Below are positions 35,255 to 43,462 of a DNA stretch of 64,000 nucleotides, piece after piece. A program made the translations under genes and the position numbers. The stretch is from JAJTFW01 sp903922455 (GTDB lineage Bacteria; Bacteroidota; Bacteroidia; AKYH767-A; OLB10). A model generated the notes under the pieces. The model saw only the letters and a program-made list of their open reading frames with translations. It was not told the DNA's origin and did not search any database. The stretch's first letter is position 1. The number at the start of each line of letters is the position of its first letter. The DNA is taken from positions 1-64,000 of the forward strand of contig CALQEU020000011.1 of the NCBI GenBank assembly GCA_943329665.2. Reading direction: 5' to 3'.

Positions 35255-35262
35255 CAAAATTA
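35255..35262 (-). promoter_or_regulatory. -7-like element TAATTTTG
   Basis: It ends 3 nt before the start codon of the small lipoprotein gene and fixes that start. Confidence 0.4.
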
Positions 35263-35285
35263 TCATTTTTAATGAATAACGCAGA

Positions 35286-35675
35286 TTATTTCTTTTCCTT
35301 ATTTGAAATGGAAAACAAAAACACCTTTATCCAGCCCACAATAAAAAACAATCCTCCAATAGGTGTTAATGGTCCGATGAATTTCAAGTTCATTGAAAAA
35401 ACATCTTTCAAGGCAATCAAGTAAAGAGAGCCGGAGAATAAAAAGATTCCGATCATAAAATAGATGCCTGCCCATTTTATATGCTTATTTCCAACACCAA
35501 TTTGTGAGATTAGAAGCAACGCTAATGCATGCACCAATTGATAGCGACATGCGGTTTCCCAAGTCACCAAATCGTTGGCTGCAACAATTTCTTTTAGTTG
35601 ATGAGCACCGAAAGCGCCGAACACCACTGAAAAAGCTGCGAATAGAGCCCCAGCGCCTAGGTATTTATGATTCAT
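35286..35675 (-). CDS. DUF423 family membrane protein (YgdD-like)
   Basis: The 129-residue protein has four hydrophobic segments. GALFAAFSVVFGAFGAH at the N-terminus, YQLVHALALL, and the C-terminal LTPIGGLFFIVGW are diagnostic of DUF423. The function is unknown. The start lies 6 nt after the stop of the DUF4476 gene, so the two are probably cotranscribed. Confidence 0.92.
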   Translation of the reverse strand: MNHKYLGAGALFAAFSVVFGAFGAHQLKEIVAANDLVTWETACRYQLVHALALLLISQIGVGNKHIKWAGIYFMIGIFLFSGSLYLIALKDVFSMNLKFIGPLTPIGGLFFIVGWIKVFLFSISNKEKK

Positions 35676-35681
35676 GAAAAT

Positions 35682-36662
35682 TTATCTTCTCGAATCAATA
35701 TATTCATTGAGCTCCTCCGTTGAACTTTCGAATGTGAATATGTCATTTACTTTGAAATAATTACCAACATCATAGGTACGATCATACGCATATTTTGCAA
35801 AATCGAGTCGAGTTTGTTCGAAGGTAAATTGCATGCTAATTTGTTTCACTTGAGAGACGAACAAACATCGATCGTTCAAAACTTGTTTAGCGATCGTAAA
35901 CTTTGTTTCTTCAAATGTTTTTGATGAAATGGTGGCGTTCAAATCACTGAAATCTTCATTCGACATAGGAACAGGGCAACCCACTTTTCCAGCGTAACCT
36001 GGCAAATAAATAACTTGAGTTGGAGGAGGAACTGGAGCTGGGGTATGTGCACCAGATAAGGTAGTAGTGGTTGTTGTTGTTGTTTGTGAGTGTGTAGTAG
36101 AACTAGCGTTTCCCATGCCTTCATCCATACCAGAAACATTAATACTAATACTTCCTCCCATTCCATCTACATTCACTCCCATATTCATATTCACATTTCC
36201 AGGATCTGAATTGTTTCCGTTTGTTGTAGTGGTAGTGGTAGTTGAAGTTGTTTGTGACGATTGAGTTGGAGTGGCTACTGGATTTACATGATATACTACA
36301 ACCTCTTGTTCAGGTGAATTTCGAGGGGCTTGAGCTATGAGTACTGAACTCATAAAACGCAAAACAAATTCTCCTTTATTATTCTTCTTAATAACATAAG
36401 TACTTTCCTTCCCTAACTCAATAGCAAGATTAAAATTCTTTTCTCCAAGAGAGCTACTCTCAAAAATGACTTTCAATTTATAAAACTCTGCATTTAAACC
36501 AGTAATTTTAATGTTTGTTTCCGGTTCATTATTTTGACGAACTCCATTTATTATGGCCGTAAAGCGTTCACCATTTTCAACAAACAAAATCACATTCGAC
36601 ATTTGCGCATTTACCTTTGCGAACATTAAAGACAAGAAAGATAGAATAATGAGTTTTTTCAT
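35682..36662 (-). CDS. DUF4476-domain secreted protein with Thr-rich linker
   Basis: The 326-residue protein has a signal peptide (cleavage near VNAQM), an N-terminal beta domain (20-125), a Thr/Ser/Asn/Gly-rich low-complexity linker (about 130-215, with poly-Thr runs), and a C-terminal DUF4476 domain (about 228-322). That domain has CPVPMSNEDF, TKFTIAKQVLNDRCL, LDFAKYAYDRTYD and ELNEYI. The function is unknown. The gene is divergent from the saccharopine-dehydrogenase-like gene. Confidence 0.9.
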   Translation of the reverse strand: MKKLIILSFLSLMFAKVNAQMSNVILFVENGERFTAIINGVRQNNEPETNIKITGLNAEFYKLKVIFESSSLGEKNFNLAIELGKESTYVIKKNNKGEFVLRFMSSVLIAQAPRNSPEQEVVVYHVNPVATPTQSSQTTSTTTTTTTNGNNSDPGNVNMNMGVNVDGMGGSISINVSGMDEGMGNASSTTHSQTTTTTTTTLSGAHTPAPVPPPTQVIYLPGYAGKVGCPVPMSNEDFSDLNATISSKTFEETKFTIAKQVLNDRCLFVSQVKQISMQFTFEQTRLDFAKYAYDRTYDVGNYFKVNDIFTFESSTEELNEYIDSRR

Positions 36663-36706
36663 GTTAAATATGACATTTTTGATTATTGGGCTAAGTTAAA
36701 TCAAGA

Positions 36707-36735
36707 TTTGATTACCTCCAAAATTTATACCTTTG
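36707..36735 (+). promoter_or_regulatory. Promoter TTTG-N17-TACCTTTG
   Basis: This is a full match to the Bacteroidota consensus (TTTG 36707-36710, TACCTTTG 36728-36735), 13 nt before the ATG at 36749. Confidence 0.7.
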
Positions 36736-36748
36736 CATTTCTAACATT

Positions 36749-38080
36749 ATGAAACAGATCTTATTATTAGGTGCTGGCAGATCTTCAGGTGCCTTGATAC
36801 AATATTTATTAGATCATACAGTTTCTCAAGGTTTTTCATTAAAAATTGGGGATATTGATGTGCAACAAGCGTCTCAAAAACTGAAAGGTCATAAACATGG
36901 ATCCGCATTTTTATTTAACGTAGAAGATGCAATTCAGAGAGTTGATGCTATTCAAAACGCAGATTTAGTTATTTCATTGCTCCCACCAACTTTACATTAT
37001 TTGGTGGCTCAAGATTGTCTTATTCATAGAAAAAATTTGGTGACCGCCAGTTATGTTTCGAAAGAAATTTTAGCATTGGATGAAGAGGCAAAAGAAAAAG
37101 GGATCTTATTTTTAAATGAATGTGGGTTGGATCCAGGATTGGATCATATGTCGGCGATGGAAATCATTTTAAAATTGAAAAAACAAGGAGCCAACTTATT
37201 ATCTTTTAAATCCTATACGGGTGGATTAATAGCACCAGAGTCTATTGATAATTTATGGGGATATAAATTTACTTGGAATCCCAGGAATGTAATTTTAGCT
37301 GGACAAGGAACTGCTAAATACATTAAAGATGGGCTGTATCATTACATCCCTTACCATCGACTTTTCAAAGAAGCGGTACGAATAAAATTAGATGCAACAA
37401 CCAATTACGACGGATATGCAAATCGTGATTCATTGGCTTATCGACATCATTATGGAATTGAAAACATTCCAACACTTATAAGAGGAACATTACGTCATGA
37501 AGGATTTTGCAGTGCATGGCAAGTTTTTATTGCTTTAGGATTGACTGACGATAGTTTTCAAATAGAGAACAGTGAAGACATGACGTATCGTGATTTAGTA
37601 AATGCATTTATTCCTCCGTCACAACGTGGTGACTCCATTGAAGAAAAAATTGCCAAATATTGTGAAGTTGATTTTGATGGGCCTGCTATGCAACGAATTA
37701 TTTCTACAGGCATTTTAGAAGATAAAATCATCGGAATAAAAAATGCGAGTCCGGCGCAAATCCTGCAGCATCTATTAGAAAGCAAATGGGTGTTAAAACA
37801 GAATGACAAAGATATGATTGTAATGCTGCATGAATTCGAGTATGAATTAGATGGCGACAAAAAGCAATTAACATCTTCCTTACAAGTTAAAGGCGACGAC
37901 ATCCATCAAACAGCCATGGCAAAAACGGTGGGACTTCCATTAGCGATTGCTGCATTACAAATTTTAGAGGGAAATATTAAAATGACTGGAGTTCAAATTC
38001 CGGTTCACGAAGAAATATTTACGCCCATTTTAAGAGAGCTAGAAAAGATGGGGATTTGCTTTGTGGAACAAACTAAATAA
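36749..38080 (+). CDS. Saccharopine dehydrogenase family NAD(P)-dependent oxidoreductase
   Basis: The 443-residue protein starts with a Rossmann motif ILLLGAGRSSGALIQYLL. DLVISLLPPTLHYLVAQDCL and FLNECGLDPGLDHMSAMEII are family signatures, and the C-terminal alpha/beta domain runs from about 130. Relatives act in lysine degradation (saccharopine to alpha-aminoadipic semialdehyde). The exact reaction here is inferred from family. The stop codon is 3 nt from the end of the convergent trmN-like gene. Confidence 0.9.
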   Translation: MKQILLLGAGRSSGALIQYLLDHTVSQGFSLKIGDIDVQQASQKLKGHKHGSAFLFNVEDAIQRVDAIQNADLVISLLPPTLHYLVAQDCLIHRKNLVTASYVSKEILALDEEAKEKGILFLNECGLDPGLDHMSAMEIILKLKKQGANLLSFKSYTGGLIAPESIDNLWGYKFTWNPRNVILAGQGTAKYIKDGLYHYIPYHRLFKEAVRIKLDATTNYDGYANRDSLAYRHHYGIENIPTLIRGTLRHEGFCSAWQVFIALGLTDDSFQIENSEDMTYRDLVNAFIPPSQRGDSIEEKIAKYCEVDFDGPAMQRIISTGILEDKIIGIKNASPAQILQHLLESKWVLKQNDKDMIVMLHEFEYELDGDKKQLTSSLQVKGDDIHQTAMAKTVGLPLAIAALQILEGNIKMTGVQIPVHEEIFTPILRELEKMGICFVEQTK

Positions 38081-38083
38081 TAG

Positions 38084-38791
38084 TTAGAAAGCCATATAAT
38101 AATCACACGTCAACTTTTTATATTCTTCTGTAAATTCTCGATTATCAAAATGGATGACGAGTTCTTCCTCCTGAATATTTTCTTCTCTTCTTGAAAACTC
38201 CATCAACACTCTTTTAAAAGGTTTCTCTCTACCTGTTTTTATCTTTGATAATTTTACACAGATGAGTCCGCTTTGCTCAGCTAATTCACGAAAAAATTGT
38301 CCTTCCTTAAAGGGTAAAATAGCGGAGAACTTTCCAGTGCTTGATAATAATCTACCCACTCCAAATAACAAATCTTCGTAAGACAAAGATGCACTGGCAG
38401 ACCTTGCCAAATTTCTAGCTTCGTCACTAGCAGCGAAACTATCCATAAAATAGGGAGGATTACTAACGATAAGATCATAACGATAACCTGGTTTAAAATC
38501 ATTCAATGATGAATGCATCACCTTAATATGTTCTTTCCATGGAGAGGCTTTCACATTATCAGAGGCTTGTTCGAAAGCAGAAACATCAATGTCTATTGCA
38601 TCAATAAATGCATCTGTTTTTTGTGCAATCATTAAAGCGATGAGACCTGTACCGGTTCCGATATCTAAAATTTTTCCTTCTTTGGGTACTGTCACCCAAG
38701 CACCCAATAAAACGCCATCGGTGCCTACTTTCATAGCGCAACGTTCTTGTTGAATCGTAAACTTCTTAAACTGAAAAACCGATGCTGGCAT
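38084..38791 (-). CDS. trmN: tRNA1(Val) (adenine37-N6)-methyltransferase-like (TrmN/YfiC)
   Basis: The start at 38791 (MPASVFQFKKFTI) is preferred over 38809 because a TATATTTG promoter element at 38814-38807 would overlap the longer form. The 235-residue protein has the family N-terminus QFKKFTIQQERCAMKVGTDGVLLGAW, motif I ILDIGTGTGLIAL and the adenine-methylase motif VSNPPYF. It should modify A37 of a valine tRNA. Confidence 0.92.
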   Translation of the reverse strand: MPASVFQFKKFTIQQERCAMKVGTDGVLLGAWVTVPKEGKILDIGTGTGLIALMIAQKTDAFIDAIDIDVSAFEQASDNVKASPWKEHIKVMHSSLNDFKPGYRYDLIVSNPPYFMDSFAASDEARNLARSASASLSYEDLLFGVGRLLSSTGKFSAILPFKEGQFFRELAEQSGLICVKLSKIKTGREKPFKRVLMEFSRREENIQEEELVIHFDNREFTEEYKKLTCDYYMAF

Positions 38792-38806
38792 ATATTTTTC
38801 CTTTAA

Positions 38807-38837
38807 CAAATATAAAAAAAGCGACGAGCTTGTACAA
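38807..38837 (-). promoter_or_regulatory. Promoter TTG-N20-TATATTTG of trmN
   Basis: TTG (38837-38835) and TATATTTG (38814-38807) are 20 nt apart, and the -7 element ends 15 nt before the ATG at 38791. Confidence 0.65.
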
Positions 38838-39038
38838 TTTAAGTTTTAGTGCAATTTGAATATTTCAATAACACCCATTCAAAAAATCATAAAATAAATC
38901 GTCGAAATTGAACTTTTGTTAAAAACTAAAAGATTCGTTTTGGGTAAAAAATATCGTTAAACTAAGGCTGAATCAATCTCAGTTCAAATTTTAACTATTG
39001 ATTATCATTATTTTATCAAATCAAATAGTACTTTGTGT
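38838..39038. other. AT-rich divergent intergenic region
   Basis: This lies between the trmN and padR promoters. Apart from those elements I see no gene, hairpin or repeat. Confidence 0.5.
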
Positions 39039-39068
39039 TGCATAGTACCTTAAAACATATTAAATTTG
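39039..39068 (+). promoter_or_regulatory. Promoter TTG-N19-TAAATTTG of the padR gene
   Basis: TTG at 39039-39041 and TAAATTTG at 39061-39068 are 19 nt apart. The leader to the ATG at 39131 is about 55-60 nt, long enough for an operator. Confidence 0.6.
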
Positions 39069-39130
39069 CAGAGTCATTAAATAACAGCATGTGTTGATGA
39101 TCACGGCACATGCTTAAAACCAGCAACAAA

Positions 39131-39472
39131 ATGAGCAATCTCGAAAATACACAAGCCCAGATGCGGAGAGGCGTATTAGAGTTTTGCATCTTGAGCATCA
39201 TTGGCCAAGGAGAAGTTTATCCTTCGGATATCATAGCGAAGATGAAAGATGCAAAATTGATGGTCGTTGAAGGAACATTATATCCTTTATTAACTCGATT
39301 AAAAAATCAAGGACTATTGGCATATACCTGGAAAGAAAGTTCTTCAGGTCCTCCCCGAAAATATTACACGTTAACGCCGATCGGCGAACAATTTACATCC
39401 GAACTTCGCATTACTTGGCAAGAGCTAGTCGATGCGGTTAATCAAACAACTTCTAACAACCCTATATCATGA
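39131..39472 (+). CDS. PadR family transcriptional regulator
   Basis: The ATG at 39131 (MSNLENTQAQMRRGVLEFCIL) matches the usual start; an in-frame ATG at 39110 is the alternative. The 113-residue winged-helix protein has MRRGVLEFCILSIIGQGEVY, VVEGTLYPLLTRLKNQGLL and SSGPPRKYYTLTPIG, all diagnostic of PadR. It overlaps the PspC gene by ATGA (39469-39472). In this phylum such pairs are likely autoregulated envelope-stress units, which is inference. Confidence 0.93.
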   Translation: MSNLENTQAQMRRGVLEFCILSIIGQGEVYPSDIIAKMKDAKLMVVEGTLYPLLTRLKNQGLLAYTWKESSSGPPRKYYTLTPIGEQFTSELRITWQELVDAVNQTTSNNPIS

Positions 39473-41229
39473 ACAAGACGGTAACTGTAAATATTGGAGG
39501 CATGGTCTTCCATATTGAAGAACAAGCTTACGACCAGTTAAAGAAATATCTCGAAGCGATTCGTGGTTACTTTACCAGCTCAGATGGTCGTGATGAAATC
39601 ATACAAGACATTGAATCTCGCGTTGCGGAAATGTTTACTGAGCGTATTGGAAGCAATCGACAAGTAGTAATTGCATCAGATGTAGAGCATGTGATCAACA
39701 CCATGGGTAGACCAGAGCAAGTAGCTGGTGCTGATGAAGAGAATGCTGATAGCAACTCATCTTCTGGCATTGGAGGAGCTACGTCAGAAAGTCGCGGATA
39801 CCGTCGACTCTATCGCGATCCGGATGATAAAGTAATTGGTGGTGTATGCAGTGGAATTAGTCATTATATAGGAATCGATCCGATATGGTTGCGCCTCATC
39901 TTCGCTATAGCATTCTTTGTAATGGGAACTGGTTTCTTACTTTATATCTTGTTGTTAGTCATCGTACCAAAAGCGAAAAGCACAACCGAGAAACTAGAAA
40001 TGAAAGGTCAACCGATAAACATTGATAACATTAAAAAAACGATTGAAGAAGAAGTAGAAGATATCAAATCACGCATATCTGGAAAAGGTAGCTCAAAAGC
40101 AGGAAGCAGTAAAATTGCAAATTTTTTTGAGGCCATCGGAGCTATCATCGTAGCTGCTATTAAGTTCTTCGTTGGCTTTATTGGTGTAATAATAGCAATT
40201 GTACTTATCGGATTACTCTTTGCGTTGTTTGTTACACTTTTAGGAATGTCGGGGGTAATTGGAGACACTTCCATCCCAATCTTCTTAACGCACTTCTTCT
40301 TAGAATCATGGCAAGTAAATACAGGAATGTTTGCATTGGCATTGGCAGTTGGAATACCTCTAATTGTTATCCTATATAGAATAGCGCGATCCTTATTCAA
40401 ACTCAAAAATGAATCTAAGTTATTTAATTATTCAACGGGAATTCTTTGGATTGTTGGTATGCTACTTACTATTTGGATTGGAATCAATATTTCATCTCAG
40501 TTTAGAAATAGCAATACAGATCGAATTGTGATCCCTATCGTTCAGCCACAAAGCAACACATTACATTTAGCTGCAATGGATGAAACATTTAGTCGCATGG
40601 AAGACTATGATGATAGCAACTTCAGTTGGAATTCTGATTCATGGGGTATTAATTCAGATGAAGACTCGGTAAGTTTTGACGATGTTGAGTTAACGGTGCA
40701 ACGCGCTGAAGGAAATGAATTCGAGTTGGTAAGAATAACAACGAGTAGAGGTTCCAGTCGCAAAAATGCTGAATTGAATTCACGACAAATTGTTTATCCA
40801 ATTCAACAAAACGATTCCATCATTCATTTCTCAAAAAGTTATATCATTCCAAAAGGAGTAAAATTCAGAGGGCAGAAAATTCGATTAATCCTAAAAGTTC
40901 CTGAAGGAAAGAGTGTATTTTTAGGACAAGAAATGGAAGATGTAATTTACAATATCAAGAACACAACTAACACTTGGGACAATGATATGGTAGGACATAC
41001 TTGGACAATGACTTCAAAAGGATTAGAATGTTTGAATTGCAATTTAGATGAATCTAATTCCCTCAACTACAATTACAGTACTGACAAAGACGAAAAAGTA
41101 AAAGTGAGAGTGAATGGAAAAAACATCGATATAAATTCCGCAGATGACACCATCAACTGGGATAACAAAGATGTGAAGATAAAGATTGATGGAGATGGCG
41201 TAGTGATTGATGCGAAGGAGAAGAGATAA
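39469..41229 (+). CDS. PspC-domain membrane protein
   Basis: The 586-residue protein begins with a small cytoplasmic domain (1-90; VNIGGMVFHIEEQAYDQLKKYL). A PspC domain follows (about 108-170; RRLYRDPDDKVIGGVCSGISHYIGIDPIWLR shortened), then further membrane helices (about 225-350) and a C-terminal beta-rich region resembling the repetitive strand pattern seen in adhesin-like GIN domains. It is encoded with PadR by overlapping codons. It probably responds to envelope stress; the partner is unknown. Confidence 0.9.
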   Translation: MNKTVTVNIGGMVFHIEEQAYDQLKKYLEAIRGYFTSSDGRDEIIQDIESRVAEMFTERIGSNRQVVIASDVEHVINTMGRPEQVAGADEENADSNSSSGIGGATSESRGYRRLYRDPDDKVIGGVCSGISHYIGIDPIWLRLIFAIAFFVMGTGFLLYILLLVIVPKAKSTTEKLEMKGQPINIDNIKKTIEEEVEDIKSRISGKGSSKAGSSKIANFFEAIGAIIVAAIKFFVGFIGVIIAIVLIGLLFALFVTLLGMSGVIGDTSIPIFLTHFFLESWQVNTGMFALALAVGIPLIVILYRIARSLFKLKNESKLFNYSTGILWIVGMLLTIWIGINISSQFRNSNTDRIVIPIVQPQSNTLHLAAMDETFSRMEDYDDSNFSWNSDSWGINSDEDSVSFDDVELTVQRAEGNEFELVRITTSRGSSRKNAELNSRQIVYPIQQNDSIIHFSKSYIIPKGVKFRGQKIRLILKVPEGKSVFLGQEMEDVIYNIKNTTNTWDNDMVGHTWTMTSKGLECLNCNLDESNSLNYNYSTDKDEKVKVRVNGKNIDINSADDTINWDNKDVKIKIDGDGVVIDAKEKR

Positions 41230-41297
41230 AAATTAAGGGCACATGAAAACGGATAAGGGAAAGCCTAATCCGCTCTATCGTGCTCGAAAGAAAATGT

Positions 41298-41334
41298 TTA
41301 AAAAAAGGATGCGATGATCGCATCCTTTTTTTTT
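41298..41334. terminator. Bidirectional Rho-independent terminator
   Basis: AAGGATGCGA and TCGCATCCTT form a stem with a 2-3 nt loop, flanked by A and T runs (41299-41332). It can serve the PspC gene and the opposing LolA-like gene. Confidence 0.85.
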
Positions 41335-41475
41335 GCAATAACATTTCCTTAACAATTAATGTTTGTTTTCAAAGGGGAAAACACTACATCGTAAACTTAT
41401 AATGTTTCGGTATATAGTAATGGCGCTTGTTATTTTGTTGAGCTACCGTACTACTAATTACTTATTCAGTAAACC

Positions 41476-42171
41476 CTACTTCAAAAAAACCTTATCGTTG
41501 ATACCTTTATTGATTTTATAATTTGAAAAACTAATAATAATTCGACCGGGCTTTTGGGGCTTGTTTTTATCTTCTTGCGTGGCTTTGGAATTAATATCTG
41601 CAGAAATAGCCTTCGGAATTTTAAAACGTTTTACATCGACCGTAAAAATGGTTTTGTCGGGCAATGCGATCGTTTTCCATGTCCCATAAAAATATTCGAT
41701 GAGAACAGTCCCATTTGTCTTGGTAGTTAGTTGTGATTTAACAATTAGACCTTGTGCTACATCAATCCATAATTTCGCCAATACCAAATCACTGGTATCG
41801 GACATAGGAATAACATTAAAAATAGTAGTAGCGACTCGGTTCAAATTTTCAGCACCAGAAACAAATGCCATAAAATTATTCTCGTTATTCAACAAAGTAA
41901 AAAGCTGATCGAAGTTTTGCTTTGGCAATATGGCAATTCCCTTCGATTCTACATAAAACTTACTCGGTGACTTATAGAATACTTTTGCTTTCTGTGGTAA
42001 AATCTTTAGAAATGAAATGCGTGCGTCAATCACCGCATCTACTTGATAATCGCGCACCTTATTAAATTTATCAGTTACACCTTTTAGCATTTTTTTTGCT
42101 TCTGGCGAACTTTGACCTTGTGCCCATAAGACCATCCACACCAAAAGAAATAATAAAGATCCTTTTTTCAT
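41476..42171 (-). CDS. LolA-like outer-membrane lipoprotein carrier/sorting protein
   Basis: The 231-residue protein has a signal peptide (cleavage near WAQGQS). KMLKGVTDKFNKVRDYQVDA, a following beta-rich half barrel, and LIVKSQLTTKTNGTVLIEYFY resemble LolA/DUF2092-type folds. Its start overlaps the stop of the permease gene as TAATG, implying translational coupling. It may carry lipid or lipoprotein extracted by the transporter; that is inference. Confidence 0.75.
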   Translation of the reverse strand: MKKGSLLFLLVWMVLWAQGQSSPEAKKMLKGVTDKFNKVRDYQVDAVIDARISFLKILPQKAKVFYKSPSKFYVESKGIAILPKQNFDQLFTLLNNENNFMAFVSGAENLNRVATTIFNVIPMSDTSDLVLAKLWIDVAQGLIVKSQLTTKTNGTVLIEYFYGTWKTIALPDKTIFTVDVKRFKIPKAISADINSKATQEDKNKPQKPGRIIISFSNYKINKGINDKVFLK

Positions 42172-43010
42172 TAGCTTAAAATATCTTTTTTACGAAATGA
42201 ATACCATGCAATAAATAAAAACAAAACAATATGTCCGATGAGCATCAACATTGAATTACAAATTAAATTATAATCGAGTTCCTGATCGAACATATTTCGC
42301 CAAATCACCATGTGCGTAGTGAAAAGAAATGGCTTAACTTTTTCGAACAACGGAATATCCATCGAACCGACAATGGTAAATAAAATAATGACTGCCATGG
42401 TAGATATAATGGGTCCAATGGAGTTTTCGGAATAACACGAAAGTAAGAGTGAAAAGCTGGCTACAACTAATAAACTGATAAAAGCTATCCCTAATCCAGC
42501 GAAGAAACGCCACAAAGTATCATCGGCAGGAATAATCGTGATAGTCTCACTTTTCAGTACGATTAAATCTCCTGGCCCAAAAATGAGCATGCCTATTCCA
42601 AGCGAAACGAGTCCTAGCCAAACCAGCAAAATAAAAACGTAAACGGCTCCAGCAAAAAATTTAGAGAACAAAACAGAGGTTCTAGACAACGGACGCGTCA
42701 TGAGCAGACGAATAGTCCCCATCGCTGCTTCGCCAGAAATTAAATCTCCAGTCACCAAGGCAACGAGTAAGGGAATTTGGATAATTAGAGTTTGTAGAAT
42801 GATAAAACAAACCAGGTTCCCGTTCAGAATTTTGCCTTCGATATTAAATGCCGACTCCAAGGGACCCGTAATAAAACTAATATAATTGAGTCCATCCACG
42901 TACATGGCCACGTGTATTAAGCTGACAATAATAGCAATAGCTACAAATCCGATATAGCTTCGGGGTTTTGCGAATATTTTGACGAGCTCAGTTTGGGTAT
43001 TTCTCCACAT
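42171..43010 (-). CDS. ABC-2 type transporter permease
   Basis: The ATG at 43010 (MWRNTQTELVKIFAKPRSYIGF) is preferred over the TTG at 43016. The 279-residue protein has six hydrophobic helices. ELVKIFAKPRSY at the start and GEAAMGTIRLLMTRPLSRTSVLFSKF in the middle are typical of ABC-2 permeases. No ATPase gene is adjacent, so the partner must be encoded elsewhere. A -7-like TACCCTTTG (one extra base) ends 3 nt upstream. Confidence 0.88.
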   Translation of the reverse strand: MWRNTQTELVKIFAKPRSYIGFVAIAIIVSLIHVAMYVDGLNYISFITGPLESAFNIEGKILNGNLVCFIILQTLIIQIPLLVALVTGDLISGEAAMGTIRLLMTRPLSRTSVLFSKFFAGAVYVFILLVWLGLVSLGIGMLIFGPGDLIVLKSETITIIPADDTLWRFFAGLGIAFISLLVVASFSLLLSCYSENSIGPIISTMAVIILFTIVGSMDIPLFEKVKPFLFTTHMVIWRNMFDQELDYNLICNSMLMLIGHIVLFLFIAWYSFRKKDILS

Positions 43011-43013
43011 CAG

Positions 43014-43022
43014 CAAAGGGTA
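43014..43022 (-). promoter_or_regulatory. -7-like element TACCCTTTG (9 nt) of the permease gene
   Basis: It resembles TAnnTTTG with one additional base and ends 3 nt before the ATG at 43010. Confidence 0.3.
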
Positions 43023-43094
43023 CTTAATTCATTTTTTCTAAAAATATTGAAAACAATACAATTCACAAGACTTCGTTAAAAAAAATATTACACC

Positions 43095-43128
43095 TTGCTT
43101 CCATTTAAAAGATAGACACCTACCTTTA
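43095..43128 (+). promoter_or_regulatory. Promoter TTG-N23-TACCTTTA of the divIC-like gene
   Basis: TTG at 43095-43097 and TACCTTTA at 43121-43128 (last base differs from consensus) are 23 nt apart. The -7 element ends 4 nt before the ATG at 43133. Confidence 0.5.
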
Positions 43129-43132
43129 ACCC

Positions 43133-43453
43133 ATGAAAAAGTCTTATCAGAACCGTGTGCCGTCTTGGTTAAAAAACAAATACTCGTTAACGATTATTGC
43201 TTTTATTATTTGGGTTGGCTTTTTTGACCGCAATGATATTTTCTCTCAATATTCTTATCGTCAGGAATTAAAAAAACTACAAGACGACAAAGCATATTAC
43301 TATGCTGAAATTGAAAAGAACAAAATTGACATGGAAGAGCTAACTTCCGATCCGGAGCATTTAGAAAAATATGCACGCGAGCATTATTTGATGAAACGCG
43401 ACAATGAAGATGTATTTTTAATTGTTAGAGACAGTTCGGAAGTTAAAAAGTAA
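43133..43453 (+). CDS. Septum formation initiator family protein (DivIC/FtsB)
   Basis: The 106-residue protein has a short cytoplasmic N-terminus, one membrane helix (about 18-34), a coiled coil (about 42-70, RQELKKLQDDKAYYYAEIEK) and the family C-terminus DPEHLEKYAREHYLMKRDNEDVF. It acts in the divisome as part of the FtsB/DivIC-FtsL complex. The gene is convergent with the mutase gene and ends 9 bp from it. Confidence 0.93.
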   Translation: MKKSYQNRVPSWLKNKYSLTIIAFIIWVGFFDRNDIFSQYSYRQELKKLQDDKAYYYAEIEKNKIDMEELTSDPEHLEKYAREHYLMKRDNEDVFLIVRDSSEVKK

Positions 43454-43462
43454 AATAGTTTT

